A DNA stretch of 28,007 bases from Candidatus Glassbacteria bacterium RIFCSPLOWO2_12_FULL_58_11 (GCA_001780825.1 MFIX01000157.1:1-28007); one strand, 5' to 3'. Counted from the first letter of the stretch, positions 16,371-23,891 are shown. Notes: generated from the letters alone by a model not told the origin. Numbers and translations: made by a program.

Positions 16371-17187
16371 ATGGATTCAATCGACCCTAAATCCTCCAAC
16401 ACGATCGAAAGAAGCGATGACAAATCAAACGAATAGAGTAAAAATGTCGGTGAGGAACCTGGATTTTTTCTATAGGAATTATCAAGCGCTAAAAAATATT
16501 TCTTTGGATATAATGGAAAACAAGGTGACCGCGATAATCGGCCCCTCAGGCTGCGGGAAATCGACTCTGCTGCGCACCTTCAACCGTATTTATGAGCTTT
16601 ACCCCGGATTAAAGGCGATGGGTGAAATAATGCTCGACGGGGAAAACATCTTATCCAGAAAGCAGGACCTGAATCTTCTGCGGGTCAAGGTAGGAATGGT
16701 ATTCCAGATGCCGACGCCCTTTCCAATGACTATTTTTAACAATATCGCTTTCGGCATCAAGCTTTACGAGAGCCTGGATCGCCAGGTCATGGTGGAGCGT
16801 GTCGAGTGGGCGCTGCATAAAGCGGCGCTTTGGGATGAGGTCAAGGACAAGCTGCATCAAAGCGGCACCAGTCTCTCCGGAGGCCAGCAACAGCGTTTAT
16901 GCATCGCCCGGGCCATTGCCGTCAAACCCGAGCTGATATTGCTGGACGAGCCCTGTTCGGGCCTGGACCCTATCTCCACCTCCAGGATCGAAGACCTGAT
17001 CAGCGAGCTGCAAAGCGAGTACACCATTGTCATTGTCACCCATAACATGCAGCAGGCGGCCCGGGTCTCCGAATACACCGCCTATATGTATCTGGGAGAA
17101 TTGATCGAGTTCGGCCATACTAAAGCGATATTCACCAAGCCCGAGAAAAAAGCTACGGAAGATTACATTACGGGGAAATTCGGTTGA
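16363..17187 (+). CDS. pstB: Phosphate ABC transporter ATP-binding protein PstB
   Basis: A 274-residue ATPase of the PstSCAB importer. Walker A is GPSGCGKST (about residues 60-68), signature LSGGQQQRLCIARA, and Walker B LILLDEPCSGLDPIS; FQMPTPFPMTIFNNIAFG is the PstB-type Q-loop. The ATG at 16363 overlaps pstA. Internal ATG codons at 16417 and 16444 are also possible, the last giving the common family start MSVRNLDFFY. No phoU follows within the 800 bases downstream, although many pst operons end with it. Confidence 0.95.
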   Translation: MNKWIQSTLNPPTRSKEAMTNQTNRVKMSVRNLDFFYRNYQALKNISLDIMENKVTAIIGPSGCGKSTLLRTFNRIYELYPGLKAMGEIMLDGENILSRKQDLNLLRVKVGMVFQMPTPFPMTIFNNIAFGIKLYESLDRQVMVERVEWALHKAALWDEVKDKLHQSGTSLSGGQQQRLCIARAIAVKPELILLDEPCSGLDPISTSRIEDLISELQSEYTIVIVTHNMQQAARVSEYTAYMYLGELIEFGHTKAIFTKPEKKATEDYITGKFG

Positions 17188-17454
17188 GCGCCAGGAAGCA
17201 CGGTTTATCAGCCGGACGTGCAGTCTGCCGGGATGAACCGCGTTCGGTTCGAAAGTAAATCCGGCCATCCCGCAATTAAAAAGGGGCCGCCCCCCCGGGG
17301 GACTGACCTCTCTCCAGAAATCCATTTTACCCGCATTAACTGTCCGAAAATTCTCTACGCCGGCAGTCGCGGGACAAGCTCACTAATCCGGAACTGCGAA
17401 CACTGCTGCAAAATTATTCCGGCGCCCTGACCGGCTCCTGCTGCCCGGTTCCGC

Positions 17455-17583
17455 TCAAGCTTGCTTTCCGCAGGGATGATCTTTCGTTTCACCGTGGCAG
17501 ACGAGGATTTGTTCCTTGGAACATTCAGCGGGAGATCCTTTGAGCTGATCCGGTTTTTGACACTCGGTATTGTGGTCGCACAT
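17455..17583 (-). CDS. Small Cys-rich protein (42 residues), function unknown
   Basis: A very short but convincing gene: ATG at 17583 preceded by GGAG at proper spacing, 42 codons, stop TGA. The product has five Cys (2, 8, 21, 29, 38) and ends with CSKEQILVCHGETKDHPC. I recall similar tiny proteins with a C-S-x-E-Q-I-x-x-C-H-G-x-x-K-x-H-P-C pattern from anaerobes and sulfate reducers, without a known function. The Cys and His residues suggest binding of a metal or metal cluster. It lies 392 bases downstream of an ArsR-family repressor on the same strand, which would suit a metal-related role, but that is inference. Confidence 0.65.
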   Translation of the reverse strand: MCDHNTECQKPDQLKGSPAECSKEQILVCHGETKDHPCGKQA

Positions 17584-17975
17584 GACAGGCTCCAATGATA
17601 AATGACAGAATGACATCTTTTAGGACACTTCTGGAACAGCCGGTAAGTTTAGAACTTCTATCTATAGCAATTGCCAAAAGTATTTTCAGTTTCCCAATAA
17701 TCTTGATGGGATAAGGAACACTAATGGGATCCCGGGGCCCGGCAATTGCTCTAGATCAAAATAACTTTGATGCAAACCCGGGGAGCACCTGATTTCCATT
17801 GCAAGACCCAATGAACTGTGCCGGCTATTAATAGACCCCGGCTGCAAAATGCTGCCGGGATGGCTTTTTCGGATATTCCAGCCTTCCCATGTCGAATTCA
17901 ATGCGTAAGGACTTTTGGCAACCACTATTATAGCAAACGCCTGGCGTGTAAGATATCCTCAGCAAGGCCCGCCGT
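17584..17975. other. Gap with inverted repeats, a terminator-like hairpin and a possible promoter
   Basis: A 392-base gene-free stretch. It holds an 11-base inverted repeat, TTGCCAAAAGT (17671-17681) and ACTTTTGGCAA (17911-17921). It also has a hairpin CCCGGC/GCCGGG (17837-17859) with a T-run after it on the plus strand. A perfect minus-strand -10, TATAAT (17927-17932), lies beside the palindrome ACGCC-T-GGCGT (17937-17947). No -35 is clear. The -10 and palindrome could drive the small Cys-rich gene under a repressor, possibly the neighbouring ArsR protein. Confidence 0.4.
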
Positions 17976-18272
17976 TTAAAGCTTTCCCTGGTTTTGGCCG
18001 CTATCCAGCAGGCTTTCCGCCAGCTCTTTCCAGCTGGCCAGCGTGGCCTCATTCAGGCAATAATGGACAAAGTTCCCGCGTTTCTCGGCACGCACCAGCT
18101 CGGTATCTCTAAGAATTCGCAGATGCTGCGACACAGCCGCCGCGGAGATTTCCAGTTTCGAGGCCAGAGCGTTTACACAGAGCGCCCGGCCTTTCAACAA
18201 CTGCAAGATCCGCACACGGGTATCGACTGACAAGACTTTGAATATGCGGGCCATCTTCCGTGCATCCGGCAT
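17976..18272 (-). CDS. ArsR/SmtB-family winged-helix repressor
   Basis: A 98-residue dimeric DNA-binding regulator. The recognition helix region EISAAAVSQHLRILRDTELV and the wing RAEKRGNFVHYCL are typical of ArsR. The first helices carry ALCVNALASKL; the classic ELCVC arsenic/cadmium motif is reduced to one Cys, so metal sensing by that site is uncertain. Another Cys lies in HYCLN. The ATG at 18272 is preferred because GGAGG lies four bases upstream; an ATG at 18287 in the same frame would itself contain that site. A good promoter lies upstream at 18304-18332. Confidence 0.88.
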   Translation of the reverse strand: MPDARKMARIFKVLSVDTRVRILQLLKGRALCVNALASKLEISAAAVSQHLRILRDTELVRAEKRGNFVHYCLNEATLASWKELAESLLDSGQNQGKL

Positions 18273-18651
18273 GCGGCCTCCAAGCATTTAAGTACCTATG
18301 CAGATTCTAATACATTTTCCGCTTGCCGTCAAGGGTCTGGAATTTATTTTTACCGTATTTGGCCGGACCTGTATAATCGGGAAGGATTGATAGAGATCCG
18401 GAAGGTTCGGATCGGGAGAAAAAAGCTGGGTGGGGGAGATACCGGCAATATGCTCGAGGCGGAAGTACCGCAAACTGTGAAGACGACAGCAGGGCGAATT
18501 TACCGGTAGGTCGCCGATCCGGTCAATGCGCCGGAGAACACGGCGGGTGAATGCTTCCGGACCGTTATTAACTGACAATTCAGCAATGAAAGGAAAGATC
18601 GATAATTATGAGCCCTGAGCCCGCCCGGGAAAAGCCGGCTGAGCCAATCGC
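18273..18651. other. Gap between the ArsR and PilZ genes
   Basis: About 380 bases with no credible gene. It contains the ArsR promoter (18304-18332). The rest, 18340-18651, shows no clear repeat, RNA or terminator; open frames across it have no ribosome binding site or recognisable product. Confidence 0.5.
18304..18332 (-). promoter_or_regulatory. Sigma70 promoter of the ArsR-family gene
   Basis: On the minus strand TTGACG (18327-18332) and TAGAAT (18304-18309) are separated by exactly 17 bases. Both are one mismatch from consensus. The start of transcription would lie about 25-30 bases before the chosen ATG. Confidence 0.75.
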
Positions 18652-18939
18652 TCATTTATCGGGTTTCGCTTCCGGAACGTACTCGAATCCGTAGGACATG
18701 CAATCATCCGGAGTTTTCGTCGCCCGGACAAGCTGCGCCCGGCGGTCCTGCAACTCGCCATCCACCACGAAACGGATGGACACCTCGAAAGGATGGCGCA
18801 TGTCGATCCTGACCCCTGTATCAGAGATATCGACGGTCATCGCCCTGAGGACCTTGGAGTCCACGATCAGATCGACATCGGCAATAAGGGGAATACGGGA
18901 TGATCGTCTGCCGCTTGGTTCCTTACCTGAAATCACCAT
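18652..18939 (-). CDS. PilZ-domain protein (probable c-di-GMP receptor)
   Basis: A 95-residue single-domain protein. The two c-di-GMP motifs are present: RRSSR (the RxxxR motif, near residue 11) and DISDTGVRID (the D/NxSxxG motif, about residue 38). The rest is the short beta-barrel. Proteins of this kind couple the second messenger to motility, adhesion or secretion through a partner; none is evident here. ATG 18939 has GGAGGTGA directly upstream. It follows the sigma54 activator on the same strand after 320 bases, so cotranscription is possible but not shown. Confidence 0.85.
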   Translation of the reverse strand: MVISGKEPSGRRSSRIPLIADVDLIVDSKVLRAMTVDISDTGVRIDMRHPFEVSIRFVVDGELQDRRAQLVRATKTPDDCMSYGFEYVPEAKPDK

Positions 18940-19259
18940 TCACCTCCATGTACCGTGACAGTAGCGATTAAAGAATTTAATAGTTAGTACAACCAATATC
19001 CAGAGAAAACCCCATACCGTTTCATATCTGGCTGTCTTACTATAAATATTATTAAAATCGGCTTATTTTACAATAGCTGTTAACGATTATTATTTTTCGT
19101 CGCAGTTGGGGCGGCTTGAAGTGAATTCGCGGGCAGGGCATCCTATTTGTTCCAAATTATTAGAGTTAACGGTTTATTTCGGGAAAGCTGCTTTTTTCGG
19201 AAATATTTTCAGGCGGACCTGAATAAGCCGCGGGGGATGATTTTCTGCGGGGTCCGGCT
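18940..19259. other. AT-rich gap between the PilZ gene and the sigma54 activator
   Basis: 320 bases, markedly AT-rich at 18961-19090, without a credible gene. A small hairpin, TTCAGG (19208-19213) and CCTGAA (19218-19223) with a CGGA loop, lies just after the activator gene and could be a weak end for its transcript. The AT-rich half probably holds the PilZ promoter, but no convincing -35/-10 pair was found. Confidence 0.4.
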
Positions 19260-20927
19260 TTATTCTCTTGCGAAAACGGATTGGGCGGTAGGTAGATCGG
19301 ACTTCTTTTCCTGCCGTAAAAGTTTCAGCTTGCGATAGAGAGTAGCCACGCTTATCCCGAGAATTTCCGCGGTCTTTTCGCGGTGCCCTCCGGTCAATTC
19401 GAGCACTCGCCGGATATGCTCGTTTTCCATTGCGGAGAGAGTTTTCACCAGCTGCGCTCCGGAGATTTGTGCCGTCATTTTCTTCGTTATCGTAGAAGGC
19501 AGGTGCTCGGGAAGGATTAAATTATCAGTGCATAGAACCGCGGCATGCTCGATGGCATTTTCAAGCTCCCGAATATTGCCGGGCCAGGCGTACTCCATCA
19601 GATAATCAACGCAGGTGGCATCGAGCCTGAGCAGCGGCAGCTCCAGGTGTTTGGCGCATTTATGGACAAAGTGACGGGCCAGGGGCAAGATATCCTCGGG
19701 CCGCTCTCTAAGGGAGGGCAGCTCGAGGCTGACCACCTTGAGACGGTAGTAGAGGTCCTCGCGGAAGGTTCTTTCGGCGACTTTCTGCTCGAGGTTGCGG
19801 TTGGTGGCGGCGATTATGCGGACATCCACTTTGCGCGGCCTGGTCTCGCCGATCCGCAAGATCTCATGTTCCTGCAGCACCCGCAATAGCTTCATCTGCA
19901 GGTTTGGTGAAATATCCCCGATCTCGTCCAGAAAAACCGTGCCTCCATCGCCCTCTTCGATCAATCCACACTGGTCCCGGGAGGCGCTGGTAAATGATCC
20001 GGCCTTGTGGCCGAAAAGCTCGCTTTCGCAAAGCGTCTCCGGCATCGCCAGGCAATTGACCGTAATGAACGGCCCCTCCGAACGGGTTGAGATCTGGTGG
20101 ATCAGCCGGGCCAGCACCTCCTTGCCCACCCCGGTCTCTCCGGTAATCAGCACCGAGGAATCGAACTTGGCCACCCGGCTGGCAAGATTCAGGATATGGA
20201 TAAACCTCTGGTTGCGGACCTCCACGGGAAAGATATTCGGTCCGGCCAGGGCTTTCTCGAGCTGAGCCCGCTCCCGGGCCAGTTCGAGTTCCTTTTCTTT
20301 AAGCCGCTCGCTCAGCCGGATAATCTTGCCCTTGATATCCGCGGACTGGAAATACGGCAGATGGCCGCTGATCTCGGCGCCCCAGGAATCGATGTCCTTG
20401 CCTACGGCCAGGCAGAGCGGATCGCCTTTTACCCGGCATTTCTGCTCGATGAAATAGATGCTTTTCCCGAGGCAGAATGAGGTGTAGCCGCTGGCGTAGC
20501 CGATCAATTTCCAGCAGGAGGGCTGTTCGGAGGGGCCGGCCTCGCTCACGCAGGCTTCGGCCTCGCCTGAATCGTGCCAGACAAATTCCAGCCAATATTG
20601 CCCGGCCGGCTCATCCATCCGCAGGATCTTCAGTTCGGTCCGGGCCACCCCCTGCAGCATTTGAAGCATTGCCCCGGCTTTAAGCAGCTCGGTGACATTA
20701 TCCCAGTGAAAAAGGCGCTGCATGGCCGCGGCATCCGCCTGGCCCCAGAAAAATCCCAGGCGGGTCAAAATCCGCCGGGCCTGCTCCCAACCCACCATCT
20801 GGATCAGGTCCCTGCGGAATTGCGCCAGAGCATAGAGATCGTGAATGATCAGCCGCCGTCCATGAAGCTCGAGTTTCCCCCTGGAGAAACTCACCAGGCC
20901 ATCCAATGTCAGGTCTTCCGCTCTCAT
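19260..20927 (-). CDS. Sigma54-dependent activator with XylR-N and V4R sensor domains
   Basis: A 555-residue enhancer-binding protein. Residues 1-100 match the XylR N-terminal domain (DLTLDGLVSFSRGKLELHG, MVGWEQARRILTRLGFFWG), followed by a V4R domain ending CRVKGDPLCLAVG, which in XylR/DmpR/PoxR binds small molecules. The AAA+ domain has Walker A GETGVGKE (K269) and Walker B VFLDEIGD (D334, E335). The sigma54-contacting GAFTGA loop reads GSFTSA (310-315), unusual at two positions but keeping the FT core. A Fis-type helix-turn-helix ends the protein (GHREKTAEILGISVATLYRKLK). The ATG at 20927 follows AGAGGTGG; an upstream frame to 20993 runs into the promoter and is rejected. Confidence 0.9.
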   Translation of the reverse strand: MRAEDLTLDGLVSFSRGKLELHGRRLIIHDLYALAQFRRDLIQMVGWEQARRILTRLGFFWGQADAAAMQRLFHWDNVTELLKAGAMLQMLQGVARTELKILRMDEPAGQYWLEFVWHDSGEAEACVSEAGPSEQPSCWKLIGYASGYTSFCLGKSIYFIEQKCRVKGDPLCLAVGKDIDSWGAEISGHLPYFQSADIKGKIIRLSERLKEKELELARERAQLEKALAGPNIFPVEVRNQRFIHILNLASRVAKFDSSVLITGETGVGKEVLARLIHQISTRSEGPFITVNCLAMPETLCESELFGHKAGSFTSASRDQCGLIEEGDGGTVFLDEIGDISPNLQMKLLRVLQEHEILRIGETRPRKVDVRIIAATNRNLEQKVAERTFREDLYYRLKVVSLELPSLRERPEDILPLARHFVHKCAKHLELPLLRLDATCVDYLMEYAWPGNIRELENAIEHAAVLCTDNLILPEHLPSTITKKMTAQISGAQLVKTLSAMENEHIRRVLELTGGHREKTAEILGISVATLYRKLKLLRQEKKSDLPTAQSVFARE

Positions 20928-20942
20928 CAAGCCACCTCTTAA

Positions 20943-20993
20943 AATGATAAGCTCACCTATCATTATTATAGTAATTAAGGCGGCTGTTTGCAA
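20943..20993 (-). promoter_or_regulatory. Sigma70 promoter and dyad operator of the activator gene
   Basis: Minus strand TTGCAA (20988-20993), 17 bases, then a perfect TATAAT (20965-20970). Directly downstream, over the expected start point, lies an inverted repeat AATGATA (20943-20949) and TATCATT (20958-20964) with an 8-base centre. This could be the activator's own binding site: autoregulatory here, and about 118 bases upstream of the expected start of the sigma54 promoter at 21045-21060, a normal enhancer distance. Confidence 0.75.
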
Positions 20994-21044
20994 CTGCTTT
21001 ATCTATCTTGAGCCTGTACCTTTAGTTAAGAATAGTCCCTCCAT

Positions 21045-21060
21045 TGGCATATTTGATGCT
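21045..21060 (+). promoter_or_regulatory. Sigma54 (-24/-12) promoter
   Basis: TGGCATATTTGATGCT matches the consensus TGGCACG-N4-TTGCW at 9 of the 12 fixed positions, with GG at 21046-21047 and GC at 21058-21059 at the required spacing. Transcription would begin near 21071, about 70 bases before the small membrane protein gene at 21140. The adjacent divergent gene is a sigma54 activator, which supports the call. Confidence 0.72.
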
Positions 21061-21139
21061 CCATAAAGCCTCAGAGCAAAGAGCCACAGGCATTTCAGGA
21101 TGATTGGCTGAATCAGATATTCGCTAAGTTTACGGAGGA

Positions 21140-21430
21140 ATGATGTTCAGGGTAAAGGACAAATGCACGACGGTCTGCCTGTGCTGTGTCGGTACGCTGG
21201 TGGTTTCTTTCGTTGGCTGGCTGATCTGGGTCAAAACCAATGACCCGGTGACCACCGGGCTGGCGGTTCTGATGATGGCGGGATTCTTTTATCTCAGTCC
21301 CTCTATCAGGATGGATGACTCCTCCGCCGGAATCAGGGAGTCCGGGGTAAAGGAGCAGCAAGGCCGGACCGAGGGCGAGGTTGACTCCGGGGATTCCCGG
21401 CAGCCGTTGATTAAAAATCGCGCTGCCTGA
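21140..21430 (+). CDS. Small membrane protein, function unknown
   Basis: A 96-residue protein with two hydrophobic segments: VCLCCVGTLVVSFVGWLIWV (about 12-31) and TTGLAVLMMAGFFYLSPSI (about 38-56). A hydrophilic, acidic C-terminal tail follows. Three Cys sit at the start of the first segment. GGAGG lies close to two consecutive ATG codons (21140 and 21143); either may be used. No family is recognised. The sigma54 promoter and the divergent activator suggest that it is the activator's direct target, so it may belong to a signal- or stress-induced envelope response. Confidence 0.68.
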   Translation: MMFRVKDKCTTVCLCCVGTLVVSFVGWLIWVKTNDPVTTGLAVLMMAGFFYLSPSIRMDDSSAGIRESGVKEQQGRTEGEVDSGDSRQPLIKNRAA

Positions 21431-21459
21431 CCCGAGGCATCGCTCCGGCCGGCTGACAC

Positions 21460-22476
21460 TTAGCCTGTTTTCGGCTGGACCGGTTTTCCTTTTGCCGCGG
21501 ATTCGAGAATGGCCAGGCAAACCGCGACATTCGCGCGGCCGTTGCGTCCATCGCTGCGGTGAGGGGCGCCCTTTTTTATGCTTTCCCGGAACTCCGCCAG
21601 CTGCTGAACGTAACCGCTGATTATCCTTCCCGGCCCGAAAGGCATCGGATCCGGCCTTTCAACCCGCGCCACATCGCCATCCGCATATACCGTAATCCGG
21701 TTGTCCGAGAAATCACTCCGGATCACCCCGTTCTCCAGGAAAATCAGCGTGCGGTCTAAAGTTGTTTTCCCGTAACCGTAGAGGGTCAACGCGGCGCTCA
21801 CGCCCGGCTCGAAAAATTCGTAAAACACCTGAACGTGCCCCTCGATCGCGAGGCCTTTTTTCGCCGCGCCGATATTGGCGCGCACGCTTTTAACCTCCGA
21901 GCCGGCATAGTAGCGCAGGCGGTCGGTGAGGTGGATGACCGGGTTCAGCACCACGCCGCCGCCGGATAATGACCGGTCGAGCTGCCAGCCGGTCCGCTTG
22001 GGGCCGAAATAATTGATTATCGCCGATTCCTCGATCATCAGGAGCCGGCCCAGCTCGCCGGAGGCGATCAGCTCGCGGATCCGGATCATACCGGCAAAGT
22101 AGCGCATGGTCTGTCCGACCATTATTAGACGGTCCGCTTTGGCCGCGGCCTCGATCATGCGGTCGCAGTCCTCCAGGGTCAGGGCGAAAGGTTTCTCCAC
22201 GATTACGTGCTTGCCGCCCGCCAGGGCGATAAGCGCATCTTTCACATGCACGCCCGGCGGAGTGGCCACCGCGATTACCTCGATATCCCGCGAGGCTGCC
22301 ATTTCCTCTACCGTGCGGACCACCATCCCGTGTTTCTCGGCGAATGCCCGCTCTTCCTCCCGGGTGAGCGCCCCGCCGGCCGCCACCGGTTTCCAATCTT
22401 TCAGAAATGCAGCGGCCGTGGCAAAACTATAGGCCGCATCCCCACAACCCGCGATCCCGAGTCCTAGCCTGTCCAA
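21460..22476 (-). CDS. Gfo/Idh/MocA-family NAD(P)-dependent oxidoreductase
   Basis: A 338-residue dehydrogenase of the glucose-fructose oxidoreductase/inositol dehydrogenase family, acting on sugars or cyclitols. A Rossmann fold opens the protein (LGLGIAGCGDAAYSF), then VATPPGVHVKDA and the family motif VEKPFALT, whose Lys is catalytic. The C-terminal domain carries GGGVVLNPVIHLTDRLRYY, with the usual catalytic His. Substrate unknown. The start is TTG at 22476, chosen because GGAGG lies five bases upstream and it gives the standard N-terminus. It is transcribed convergently with the small membrane gene and stands alone. Confidence 0.9.
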   Translation of the reverse strand: MDRLGLGIAGCGDAAYSFATAAAFLKDWKPVAAGGALTREEERAFAEKHGMVVRTVEEMAASRDIEVIAVATPPGVHVKDALIALAGGKHVIVEKPFALTLEDCDRMIEAAAKADRLIMVGQTMRYFAGMIRIRELIASGELGRLLMIEESAIINYFGPKRTGWQLDRSLSGGGVVLNPVIHLTDRLRYYAGSEVKSVRANIGAAKKGLAIEGHVQVFYEFFEPGVSAALTLYGYGKTTLDRTLIFLENGVIRSDFSDNRITVYADGDVARVERPDPMPFGPGRIISGYVQQLAEFRESIKKGAPHRSDGRNGRANVAVCLAILESAAKGKPVQPKTG

Positions 22477-22583
22477 GCTGACCTCCTGAATGAATAGCTC
22501 ACGGGCAAATAAAACTGCATTCGCCCGCCCTGATCTCTTTGATTGTTACAGTTTTCCAGTCCGTAAAGTTATGAATATAAAAA

Positions 22584-22607
22584 GGGGCTGAATGAATTTC
22601 CAGCCCC
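22584..22607 (-). terminator. Rho-independent terminator, probably the original one of tRNA-Arg
   Basis: On the minus strand GGGGCTG, a ten-base loop, CAGCCCC and then TTTTTATA: a textbook intrinsic terminator. It lies 12 bases beyond the displaced tRNA-Arg 3' fragment (22619-22652), just where a tRNA transcript would end. This supports the view that the fragment marks the original 3' end of the tRNA gene. Confidence 0.85.
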
Positions 22608-22618
22608 GGCAGGCAAAA

Positions 22619-22652
22619 ATGGCGCCCTCTGCGCGAATCGAACGCGCGACCT
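22619..22652 (-). repeat. Displaced tRNA-Arg 3' fragment (att direct repeat)
   Basis: Identical over 34 bases to 23964-23997, the 3' end of the tRNA-Arg gene, and similar for about five more bases after one mismatch. It contains the T arm, acceptor 3' strand and CCA but no D or anticodon arm, so it is not a functional tRNA. Confidence 0.88.
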
Positions 22653-22711
22653 GCAGAATTGTCGGATTTTTGAAGTGCTTGGCTCAAGTCTCTTTTATAC
22701 CGGATATACTA

Positions 22712-23116
22712 TCATGCTTCCTCTCGGGCCACTTTTCTCATCCAGCGCCAGTGGGTGGTGAACAAGGCGATACACACAAGGATCAAAAGGGCGTTTACTG
22801 TTAATTGGCGGTGCGCATTCAATCTGACTTGCTGGATTCTATCTGCTTTTGCCGCCTCGTACATGGCGTGCAGTGTCTGATCGTCCGGCACATAGGCCGA
22901 TTCCTGTTTGTCTTCTTTCTGAGACTTCAGCACATCCATCTTGTAGTTCTCAAAGGAGGCCAGGCTGGGCGATCCATTGAACCTCCCACTGTGAAGCGGG
23001 TCGCTCAAGTCGAACAACGTACCCACGAGAGCGGCCATTGAGATGAGGAAAGTGATCACCGTGACCAGGCAGACCGAGTAACCGTAAAGCTGGACTATTT
23101 TATTCTGCTTTTCCAT
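22712..23116 (-). CDS. Conserved two-helix membrane protein, function unknown
   Basis: A 134-residue protein with a hydrophobic segment near each end (QLYGYSVCLVTVITFLISMA at about 6-25 and NALLILVCIALFTTHWRW near the C-terminus). The polar middle includes LFDLSDPLHSG and DDQTLHAMYEAAKADRIQQV. I recall similar hypothetical proteins in several phyla, with the same SDP and MYEAAKADK blocks, but no function. The ATG at 23116 follows GGGAGGAAACA and is preferred over an in-frame ATG 18 bases upstream. It lies inside the tRNA-Arg element. Confidence 0.78.
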   Translation of the reverse strand: MEKQNKIVQLYGYSVCLVTVITFLISMAALVGTLFDLSDPLHSGRFNGSPSLASFENYKMDVLKSQKEDKQESAYVPDDQTLHAMYEAAKADRIQQVRLNAHRQLTVNALLILVCIALFTTHWRWMRKVAREEA

Positions 23117-23319
23117 TGTTTCCTCCCATGACATAGGAATCAGTTAAAGGTTTCTTGCGGGAAAAGGGTGTTCGACCGCCCCGGAACCCTGCCCGGGCGA
23201 ATCTTTGTCCTGAGTCTTTATCAAGGCATCTTTTCTAGACCGAGTTTCTCCAGGACCCGGTCATGGCAAGATGCCAGAACCAGCTGGGCGGCTATGGATA
23301 TTTTTCACCTCTTGGAGGA

Positions 23320-23463
23320 ATGATGCCGAGCTATTCGCAGGAAAGCGCTGTCCCCGGAAAAGATGAGTTTTTACATTGGCGGCTCCTCTGGTTACTTCTG
23401 ACAGCGGAAATTCTTTTCAATCGACTCACCATTCAGCATCAATTTCCAAATGGTGAACACTGA
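23320..23463 (+). CDS. Possible 47-residue ORF in the tRNA-Arg element
   Basis: The only coding candidate in the 412 bases between 23117 and 23528. Two adjacent ATG codons (23320, 23323) follow a strong GGAGG. The product has one hydrophobic patch (RLLWLLLTAEILF). No family is recognised and codon use is not distinctive, so it may be chance. The rest of the gap shows no other feature. Confidence 0.22.
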   Translation: MMPSYSQESAVPGKDEFLHWRLLWLLLTAEILFNRLTIQHQFPNGEH

Positions 23464-23528
23464 GTTTTTTCCGCTGGTTCTTCTCTCCAGACCGGCCATC
23501 TTCATTCTCAATAATGGATAAAGTTCTT

Positions 23529-23807
23529 TTAACTACTGTTTATATATGAACTATCGCTTGAAAAAAAATTCCACCGGCCTTTCCCATTATTCCGCACCTG
23601 CGCCCGCACGTTTTCCAAGAGCCCGACCAGGCGCGCCTGGTTCATCCGGCCGTTATCCGGCTGGCGCCGCAGCAGCATCAGGATGTTGAACTGCGCCTCG
23701 GTCAGGCCGAAGCGGCGCAGCGGCCTTCCCTGCCTGTTCAGCAGAGTGCCGGTATCGACTATCCCGAGCATCGTTTCAGGGGCCTGGTTCACTACCGAGT
23801 TTTTCAT
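23529..23807 (-). pseudogene. Truncated MarR-family regulator
   Basis: The N-terminal half reads as a MarR regulator: LGIVDTGTLLNRQGRPLRRFGLTEAQFNILMLL, split at Gly by dimerisation helix and first DNA-binding helices, then MNQARLVGLL. MarR proteins normally continue with a recognition helix and wing for another 60 or so residues. Here the frame turns into an Arg/Asn-rich tail (ENVRAQVRNNGKGRWNFF) and stops at about 92 residues. The gene therefore looks broken by an indel or truncation. Start ATG 23807 follows GGAAGAG; a GTG at 23831 is also possible. An intact promoter and palindrome lie upstream. Confidence 0.6.
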
Positions 23808-23854
23808 TCCCAACTCTTCCTGGTTTCTCACTAATTACTTCCAAAATACTGTTT

Positions 23855-23891
23855 CTATATTAACAATATAGTACTAAATAGTTCTTGTCAA
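23855..23891 (-). promoter_or_regulatory. Promoter and palindromic operator of the MarR gene
   Basis: Minus strand TTGACA (23886-23891), 17 bases, TATTGT (23863-23868). The -10 is covered by the perfect palindrome CTATATT-AAC-AATATAG (23855-23871), the arrangement of a self-repressed MarR promoter. The operator is intact although the regulator looks truncated. Confidence 0.7.

Noticed and set aside
17283..17305. GC-rich run after pstB as a terminator
   Set aside because: The G and C runs can pair in several ways but no T-run follows on the plus strand.
17686..17925. 79-residue minus-strand frame after the ArsR gene
   Set aside because: It contains the inverted repeat and hairpin, has no ribosome binding site and resembles nothing known.
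22592..22804. 70-residue plus-strand frame over the displaced tRNA fragment
   Set aside because: It reads through the att repeat and the end of another gene; not a credible protein.
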